A stretch of DNA of 64,000 bases. It comes from Candidatus Ruthia magnifica str. Cm (Calyptogena magnifica). Its GTDB lineage: Bacteria > Pseudomonadota > Gammaproteobacteria > PS1 > Pseudothioglobaceae. The stretch covers positions 558,001-622,000 of the forward strand of contig NC_008610.1 of the NCBI RefSeq assembly GCF_000015105.1, given 5' to 3'. The notes beneath the pieces were generated by a model that did no database searches, was not told the origin of the DNA, and saw nothing but the letters and a program-made list of their open reading frames with translations. Position 1 is the first letter of the stretch. Each line of letters opens with the position of its first letter. Shown one piece after another: positions 58,615-64,000 of the stretch. The translations under genes were made by a program, and so were the position numbers.

Positions 58615-59299
58615 TACTAGACATAAAATCAAGGCCGTTATTCTTTTATCTGGTGGGCTAGATTCTACTACAACTTTAGCTATTGCCAAAACAAAAAACT
58701 TTGAATGTTATAGTCTGAGTTTTGATTATGGACAAAAACAAAAGTCAGAGTTAAAATCTGCTGAGAATTTTGCCAAAATTTTTGGCTCTATTAAACATAG
58801 AGTTATGAAAATATCTTTATCTAATATTGATTTCTCTGCCTTAACAGATGATAAAATAGACATACCAAAATTTTCTAAAAGCGATGATATTCCGATCACT
58901 TACGTACCTGCTCGTAATACTATTTTTTTATCCTATGCACTATCATGGTCAGAAGTATTAGACTGTCAGCATATATTTATTGGTGTTAATACACTGGATT
59001 ACTCAGGTTATCCTGATTGTAGAGAGATTTATATCAAAGCATTTGAGGTAATGGCTAATCTTGCCACTAAACAAAGTATTGAAGGGAAAAAATTAACCAT
59101 TCATACGCCGCTAATTCATTTGAATAAAGCACAAATTATCAAAAAAGGACTTTCTCTTGGCATTGACTATTCACTAACAACAACATGCTATCAGGCAGAT
59201 AAAAGTGGAAAAGCTTGTGGCATTTGTGATGCGTGTGAATATAGAAAATTAGGCTTTATAGAAGCAAAAGTAGCAGACCCAACCCGATATCAAATTTAG
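58607..59299 (+). CDS. queC: 7-cyano-7-deazaguanine synthase QueC
   Basis: ATP-dependent conversion of 7-carboxy-7-deazaguanine to preQ0 in queuosine tRNA modification. The 230 residues show the PP-loop VILLSGGLDSTTTLAIA, PARNTIFLSYAL, TLDYSGYPDCR and the C-terminal zinc site CYQADKSGKACGICDACEYR. It overlaps parE by eight bases, an unusual partner; other queuosine genes are not in the window. Confidence 0.96.
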   Translation: MSNTRHKIKAVILLSGGLDSTTTLAIAKTKNFECYSLSFDYGQKQKSELKSAENFAKIFGSIKHRVMKISLSNIDFSALTDDKIDIPKFSKSDDIPITYVPARNTIFLSYALSWSEVLDCQHIFIGVNTLDYSGYPDCREIYIKAFEVMANLATKQSIEGKKLTIHTPLIHLNKAQIIKKGLSLGIDYSLTTTCYQADKSGKACGICDACEYRKLGFIEAKVADPTRYQI

Positions 59300-59359
59300 C
59301 ATTATTTACATAAAATACTTTAATAAAAAATTTTAAATTTAATCTTGTATAACCTCTTT

Positions 59360-59387
59360 TTGACGATAAAATAATAGCTATTAAAAT
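59360..59387 (+). promoter_or_regulatory. Sigma-70 type promoter of acpP
   Basis: TTGACG at 59360-59365 and TAAAAT at 59382-59387 with a 16-base spacer, 17 bases before the acpP start, with AAGGAA as ribosome-binding site between. Confidence 0.5.
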
Positions 59388-59404
59388 AGTTAAGGAAATA
59401 ACAA

Positions 59405-59632
59405 ATGAGTATTGAACAAAGAGTAAAAAAAGTTGTAGCTGAACAATTAGACGTAAGCGGCGATATTGATAACAATGCTTCTTTTATTGATGATTTAGGT
59501 GCAGATTCTTTGGATACTGTTGAATTAGTTATGTCTCTTGAAGAAGAATTTGACTGTGAAATTCCTGACGATCAAGCTGAAAATATTACCACAGTTCAAC
59601 AAGCAATTGATTACGTTAACAATAATTTATAG
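59405..59632 (+). CDS. acpP: Acyl carrier protein
   Basis: Carries growing acyl chains on a phosphopantetheine arm. The 75 acidic residues contain the attachment serine in [20 protein letters not shown]. fabF follows after about 80 bases. The usual upstream genes fabH, fabD and fabG are not next to it, so the fatty-acid cluster is split in this genome. Confidence 0.97.
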   Translation: MSIEQRVKKVVAEQLDVSGDIDNNASFIDDLGADSLDTVELVMSLEEEFDCEIPDDQAENITTVQQAIDYVNNNL

Positions 59633-59709
59633 TTTTCGTTTATCAACTTAACGCAATAAAGTTATTTTTCTTAAAATTAAGTGCTTTTTATATTAAGTTT
59701 TAAAACATT

Positions 59710-60948
59710 ATGGGTAAAAGAAGAGTTGTTATTACAGGTATGGGTATGGTTTGCCCAGTCGGTTTAAGTGTAGATGAATCTTGGGATAATATTCTTAAGG
59801 GTCATTCTGGCATTGCTTCACTTACTAATATCGATACCAAAGGTCAATCGGTTACGTTTGGTGGCTCGGTCAAAGGTTTTGAAATTACCGACTACTTAAA
59901 GCCTAAAGATGCCAAAAAAATGGACACTTTTGTCCATTACGGTATGGCCGCTGGCATTCAAGCTATTGAAGACAGTGGTATTGAAGTTACCGAACAAAAT
60001 GCCCATCGTATCGGTGTTACTATCGGTGCTGGCATTGGTGGTCTTGGTACAATTGAAAAAACTGCAGATTTATTCAGAGAAAAAGGAGCAAAGCGCATTT
60101 CACCTTTTTTTGTCACCTCTTCAATTATCAACATGATTTCAGGCAATCTTTCTATAAAATATGGCTTAAAAGGCCCTAATTTTGCTATTGTGAGTGCCTG
60201 TAGTACAGGCACTCACAATATTGGCGGCGCTTCTCGTTTGATTGAATATGATGATGCTGATGTAATGATTACTGGTGGTGCTGAAATGTCAACCACCAAC
60301 TGTGGTTTAGGTGGTTTTGCTGCAGCACATGCATTGTCTACTCGTAATGATGACCCAATAAACGCTTCTCGCCCTTGGGACAAAGACAGAGATGGTTTTG
60401 TGCTTGGTGATGGTGCAGGTGTTGTGGTGTTAGAAGAGTTCGAATACGCTAAAGCACGTGGTGCAAAAATTTATGCACAAGTTTCAGGATATGGCATGAG
60501 TAGTGATGCTTATCACATAACACTACCTTCAAAAGGCGGAGAAGGTGCGGCCAGATGCATGCAAAATTCACTAAAAAACTCAGGTATTAACACCGATCAA
60601 ATTGATTATATTAACGCACATGGTACTTCCACGCCATCAGGCGACCAAGCAGAAACAGATGCTACTAAATTGGCCCTTGATAAGCACGCTTATAACATTG
60701 TCATGAGTTCAACCAAATCTATGACTGGGCATTTATTAGGTGCTGCTGGTGGCATTGAAGCCATCTTTACTGCACTCGCCATTAAAAATCAAATTGCACC
60801 ACCAACCATTAACATCATCAATCAAGACCCAAATTGTGATTTAGATTATTGTGCTAATGAAGCACGAGAAATGACAATCAATCATGCCATTTCTAACTCA
60901 TTTGGATTTGGTGGCACTAATGGCTCAATTGTATTCAGCAAAATTTAA
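59710..60948 (+). CDS. fabF: 3-oxoacyl-[ACP] synthase II FabF
   Basis: Condensing enzyme of fatty-acid elongation. The 412 residues contain the catalytic cysteine in VSACSTGTHNIGGA and the two histidines in NAHGTSTPSGDQAETD and STKSMTGHLLGAAGGIEA, with SFGFGGTNGS at the C-terminus. Length matches FabF (E. coli 413). Confidence 0.97.
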   Translation: MGKRRVVITGMGMVCPVGLSVDESWDNILKGHSGIASLTNIDTKGQSVTFGGSVKGFEITDYLKPKDAKKMDTFVHYGMAAGIQAIEDSGIEVTEQNAHRIGVTIGAGIGGLGTIEKTADLFREKGAKRISPFFVTSSIINMISGNLSIKYGLKGPNFAIVSACSTGTHNIGGASRLIEYDDADVMITGGAEMSTTNCGLGGFAAAHALSTRNDDPINASRPWDKDRDGFVLGDGAGVVVLEEFEYAKARGAKIYAQVSGYGMSSDAYHITLPSKGGEGAARCMQNSLKNSGINTDQIDYINAHGTSTPSGDQAETDATKLALDKHAYNIVMSSTKSMTGHLLGAAGGIEAIFTALAIKNQIAPPTINIINQDPNCDLDYCANEAREMTINHAISNSFGFGGTNGSIVFSKI

Positions 60949-60997
60949 CAGCTTCATTCACATTAACGAAGATTAAAAAATTACTTGAAAATGTTGA

Positions 60998-61201
60998 TTA
61001 TTTTACTGTTGTCAAGTCAACACTTTTGATTTTATCAGCATCAGAAATTAACTCATAGATTGTAATTGTACCATTTTGAATACTATTAAGTGCAACTTCC
61101 TTATTCATGACTAAAGACCAGCTTTCATCAGTTGCAATAAACTGTACAGCGCCACCAATCAATGCTAAGATAATAACAATACTGAGAATAAATTTAATCA
61201 T
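60998..61201 (-). CDS. Small membrane-anchored protein of unknown function
   Basis: A 67-residue reading frame with one N-terminal hydrophobic segment (FILSIVIILALIGGAVQFIA) and a soluble, mildly acidic remainder (NGTITIYELISDADKIKSVD). I do not recognise a family. A purine-rich site (AAGGAA) lies in front of the ATG at 61201, and prlC is 23 bases upstream on the same strand, so the two may be co-transcribed. The hydrophobic segment followed by a short domain fits a membrane-tethered or exported small protein. Confidence 0.6.
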   Translation of the reverse strand: MIKFILSIVIILALIGGAVQFIATDESWSLVMNKEVALNSIQNGTITIYELISDADKIKSVDLTTVK

Positions 61202-61224
61202 ATTTTTCCTTAATTAAGTATGTG

Positions 61225-63135
61225 CTAAAAAATACCATTTGCTTGCAATAAAGCATTAATCGAAGGCTCTTTACCTCTAAACTTTATATATTGTTGCATA
61301 AAATTCAAACTACCACCTATCTCCAAAATATTATACAAGAAATCTTTAGAGGCGTTAGAGCCAATACCGCCTTCCCCTTGTACATAATAATAAGCATCAG
61401 CTGCTAAAACTTCTGCCCATTTATAACTAAAATATCCTGCTGCGTAACTCCCTGAAAAAATATGACCAAAAGTGTTTAAAAATCTATTTTCATCAATGCT
61501 ATCCATCAGCGCTGTTTCTGATCGAACTTGGGTTAATACTTCATAAGTATCTGAATTTGACATGTGTGTTTTAAGATCCCACAATGAAAACTCACACTGT
61601 CGTAACATAGCCAATGCTGAATGGAAATTTTTAGAAGCAATGAGTTTATTAAACAAATCATCGGGCAAAGATTGCCCAGTTTTGTAGTGCTTTGAAATTA
61701 AGGCTATGACTTGTTTTTCAAACGCATAAAATTCCATATATTGGCTAGGAAGTTCCACACCATCCCATGGCACACCAGATATACCTGCAGCACAAGGGTA
61801 TTTAACCTTAGTCAATAGATGGTGTAACGCATGTCCAAATTCATGAAATAGAGTAACAATCTCATCAAATTCAAATAAAGCTGGTTTGTCTTTAGTGTAG
61901 GAATTAAGGTTACAAACCACAAAAGCAACAGGTTTATGAGGTTCAATTAAAGGTTGATAATCTGTCATCCATGCGCCAGAACGCTTGTTTCTTCTAGCGT
62001 ATAAATCAAGATAAATTCTACCAATGAGTCCATTTTTATCACTAACATTTAAAACTTTAACATCAACATGATAGCTATCTTGCTGTATTTTCTCAATTTT
62101 AATTTGATATAAATTTTCAATAGTTGAGAATAGTCCGTTTAATACACTACTCTCTGGGAAGTATGGAGTTAGATCAGATTTTTTAAATCCAAATTTTTGC
62201 TCTTTAAGTTTTTCACTATAAAACCCAAAATCCCACGGTTTTAAATCAATTCCTGAAAGCTTCTTTAGTTCTTCTAACTCTAATTGCGCCTGAGGCTTTG
62301 AACGCTCTACCAAATTATACAAAAACTGAAGCACTTCATCAATTGTACTAACCATTTTAGACATAATAGATAACTGCGCATAATGCTCAAAACCTAAGAT
62401 ATTAGCCATTTCAGCGCGCAATGATAAAATCTCATCCATAATTGGCTTGTTATTATAATCAGTTGAAGTAATACCCAATTCTGAAGCTCTTGATACATAA
62501 GCTCTATACACTTCTTCTCTTAAATCTCGGTTGTCTAAATAAGTCATAACATCCATATAAACAGGCATTTGTAAACTTAACTCATAACCCTTATCAGTTT
62601 TAATTTTTTCTAGTTCATTATCACTATAGCCTTTTAACTCATCTTTATCTACAATTTTTTTCCACTCATTAGTGGACTTTAAAACGTTTCTAGAAAATTC
62701 ATTACTAAGTAGACTTAGTTTTTTCTTAATGGATTTAAATCTATGCGCAAAATTGCCTTCCAAGTCCACACCTGAAAGCTCAAAGCTCTTTATGACATCT
62801 TTAACGATATGTTGTTGTTGCTTATTAAGATTAGTTTTTTTGAGTGTTTTATAAGCTTGATATAAACCTTTGTTGGTAGATATATTAGAATAAAAATTAG
62901 TAATGATTGGCAATGTTTTTTCATATTGTTGATTAAATTCATCACTAAACATGACTGCATTTAAGTGTGAGTTAACACTAGTGAACTTATCCAATTCAAG
63001 AGCCGTTTGATCAGTAGCTGCAACCACACTATTCCAACTAGTACCAAGGCTTGCTTTTTCTACCACCTTAAGCCCATTTCTGGTTAATTTTTCAATGGTT
63101 TTGACAATATTTTTAGGTTGGAAATTTGGTTTCAT
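61225..63135 (-). CDS. prlC: Oligopeptidase A (M3 zinc metallopeptidase)
   Basis: Cytoplasmic endopeptidase that degrades short peptides, including signal-peptide fragments. The 636 residues show the zinc site in LFHEFGHALHHLL and the downstream glutamate helix GVELPSQYMEFYAF, followed by SGSYAAGYFSYKWAEVLAAD near the C-terminus, as in the thimet/PrlC family (E. coli 680). A dipeptidyl carboxypeptidase (Dcp) is the alternative, but the length and motifs favour PrlC. Confidence 0.92.
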   Translation of the reverse strand: MKPNFQPKNIVKTIEKLTRNGLKVVEKASLGTSWNSVVAATDQTALELDKFTSVNSHLNAVMFSDEFNQQYEKTLPIITNFYSNISTNKGLYQAYKTLKKTNLNKQQQHIVKDVIKSFELSGVDLEGNFAHRFKSIKKKLSLLSNEFSRNVLKSTNEWKKIVDKDELKGYSDNELEKIKTDKGYELSLQMPVYMDVMTYLDNRDLREEVYRAYVSRASELGITSTDYNNKPIMDEILSLRAEMANILGFEHYAQLSIMSKMVSTIDEVLQFLYNLVERSKPQAQLELEELKKLSGIDLKPWDFGFYSEKLKEQKFGFKKSDLTPYFPESSVLNGLFSTIENLYQIKIEKIQQDSYHVDVKVLNVSDKNGLIGRIYLDLYARRNKRSGAWMTDYQPLIEPHKPVAFVVCNLNSYTKDKPALFEFDEIVTLFHEFGHALHHLLTKVKYPCAAGISGVPWDGVELPSQYMEFYAFEKQVIALISKHYKTGQSLPDDLFNKLIASKNFHSALAMLRQCEFSLWDLKTHMSNSDTYEVLTQVRSETALMDSIDENRFLNTFGHIFSGSYAAGYFSYKWAEVLAADAYYYVQGEGGIGSNASKDFLYNILEIGGSLNFMQQYIKFRGKEPSINALLQANGIF

Positions 63136-63147
63136 AATAAATTAATA

Positions 63148-63235
63148 TGGTGGAAGGAGTGGGATTCGAACCCACGGTACACAAAGGTACACACACTTTC
63201 CAAGCGTGCTCATTCGGCCACTCTGAAATCCTTCC
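63148..63235 (-). tRNA. tRNA-Ser (anticodon GGA)
   Basis: Reads UCC and UCU. On the minus strand the gene runs from 63235 to 63148 with CCA encoded. The acceptor stem pairs GGAAGGA with TCCTTCC; the anticodon stem CACGC/GTGTG holds the loop TTGGAAA with GGA in the middle; there is a long variable arm as in all serine tRNAs, and the T-arm GTGGGTTCGAATCCCAC is standard. The base before CCA reads A, whereas serine tRNAs usually carry G at that position. Confidence 0.95.
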
Positions 63236-63276
63236 GAAAAAAATTATTTTAATCAAAAATGGCTAATATTTCAAGG

Positions 63277-63605
63277 TTAGCTGATTTTCATACCTAGTTT
63301 GACATTAGAATCAACTGACAAAATATGCAATGATTCACCATCACCTGCTGCAAAGCACCATACCTTGTGAAATACCAAAACGCATTTTTCTAGGTACTAT
63401 GTTTGCAACCATAATGGTGAGCCGTCCTTCTAATTCCTCATTTGTATAATACGCTTTAATGCCTTGCAAACACATTGCGTGTTTCTTGTTCGCCAATATC
63501 TAATGTTAATTGTAATAATTTATCCGTGCCTTGTACATTTTTGGCTTTGATAATTTTAGCAACACCTAAATCAATTTGAATCATATTATCATTCTAGTAT
63601 TTATT
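63277..63605 (-). pseudogene. Decaying C-terminal tRNA-binding domain of methionyl-tRNA synthetase
   Basis: Directly beyond the stop of metG the minus strand still encodes the EMAPII/Trbp111-type domain of MetRS, in pieces: [20 protein letters not shown] and [14 protein letters not shown] in one frame, [20 protein letters not shown] and [15 protein letters not shown] after a frame change near 63463, and [18 protein letters not shown] after another near 63350, ending with TAA at 63277. This matches the E. coli MetG C-terminus block by block, so it is a recently lost part of the same gene. Confidence 0.85.
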
Positions 63606-64000
63606 CTACGCAACTACTTGCATGTTTTGTTTTGAAGCTTCAATAACTTGCTCAATTTTTTCATCTTCAATACGTGACATTAAAGGTTTGAATGTATTAA
63701 TTTGATGCTTGGTTAAAGGACGTTTTAAATCCTGCCAATTGAACGCATCTATATTTAAAAACATCTCAGCTTGTTTTGCCATAACAGGCAATACTGGTTT
63801 AAGATAAGTCATTAACACTCTAAATAAATTAATAGCAAGTGAAGTCACGTCATGCACTTGTTTAGTATCTTTTTTTACCAGTTGCCATGGCTTATGCTCA
63901 TCGATATATTGATTAGCTTTATCGGCTAATTTCATAATCTCACGCATAGCTTGATTATAATTACGCGCTTCATAGTGTTTTTTAATGATATCACCACAAG
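63606..64000 (-). CDS. metG: Methionyl-tRNA synthetase, 3' end, truncated after the anticodon-binding domain
   Basis: Charges tRNA-Met with methionine. The frame is open to the window edge, so only about 130 C-terminal residues are visible: the helical anticodon-binding domain with YEARNYNQAMREIMKLADKA and QYIDEHKPWQLVKKD, as in E. coli MetG. The frame ends with TAG after QNMQVVA, where the linker to the tRNA-binding/dimerisation domain would start. That domain lies downstream in broken pieces. MetRS enzymes without it exist and are active as monomers, so the core enzyme probably still works; the catalytic part is outside the window. Confidence 0.9.
   Translation of the reverse strand, partial: CGDIIKKHYEARNYNQAMREIMKLADKANQYIDEHKPWQLVKKDTKQVHDVTSLAINLFRVLMTYLKPVLPVMAKQAEMFLNIDAFNWQDLKRPLTKHQINTFKPLMSRIEDEKIEQVIEASKQNMQVVA

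Overview
The window is a 64 kb stretch of an AT-rich, compact gammaproteobacterial chromosome. It holds about 50 intact protein genes, nearly all housekeeping genes of the Gram-negative cell, plus one tRNA. I see no insertion sequence, prophage, CRISPR array or rRNA. The low GC, short spacers, reduced versions of known proteins (one-parvulin SurA, RNase R without a basic tail) and freshly broken genes beside intact ones suggest a host-associated lineage under genome reduction. A sulfur-oxidising SUP05-type symbiont such as those of vesicomyid clams would fit. That placement is inferred from gene content and style, not from a database match.

Layout. 0-6.1 kb: 3' part of spoT, iscX, the tolB-pal-cpoB cell-envelope genes and a pabB-like chorismate enzyme. 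6.1-9.6 kb: marC behind a possible 40-codon ORF, and nadE fused to an N-terminal helix-turn-helix domain, with long spacers. 9.6-15.1 kb: an orphan winged-helix-like protein, hemH, and nrdA-nrdB-yfaE behind a textbook pair of NrdR boxes. 15.1-19.6 kb: coding debris, an all-alpha dUTPase, rnt overlapping an ArgA-like acetyltransferase, and ilvD. 19.6-26.1 kb (minus strand): hflK-hflC-hisZ-purA-rnr. 26.2-30.1 kb: lptD-surA-rlmB. 30.1-31.8 kb: aceA behind a leader full of perfect inverted repeats. 32.2-34.3 kb: a MoxR-type ATPase gene and its metallopeptidase/VWA partner, both broken by several frameshifts. 34.4-36.2 kb: ybeD-lipB-lipA. 36.3-40.9 kb: an RND pump and its membrane-fusion protein. 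41.1-44.8 kb: pdxA-rsmA-apaG-apaH, with dapF convergent. 44.9-51.2 kb: a DUF971 gene, rseP, bamA, lpxD, fabZ, lpxA. 51.2-56.5 kb: murJ, yggX, gmk, rpoH, groES, groEL. 56.7-61.0 kb: parE, queC, acpP, fabF. 61.0-64 kb: a small membrane protein, prlC, tRNA-Ser(GGA), and the 3' end of metG, whose C-terminal tRNA-binding domain has been cut off by a stop and is decaying.

Several genes work together: BamA, LptD, SurA, LpxD, LpxA, FabZ, Pal, TolB and CpoB build the outer membrane; NrdAB, YfaE, dUTPase, Gmk and PurA supply nucleotides; LipA/LipB and IscX touch lipoate and Fe-S metabolism; RpoH and GroES/EL form a heat-shock block. The main points of novelty are the HTH-NadE fusion with paired direct repeats in front of it, the palindrome-rich aceA leader, the decaying MoxR/VWA pair, the trimmed MetRS, and a possible small ORF coupled to marC.
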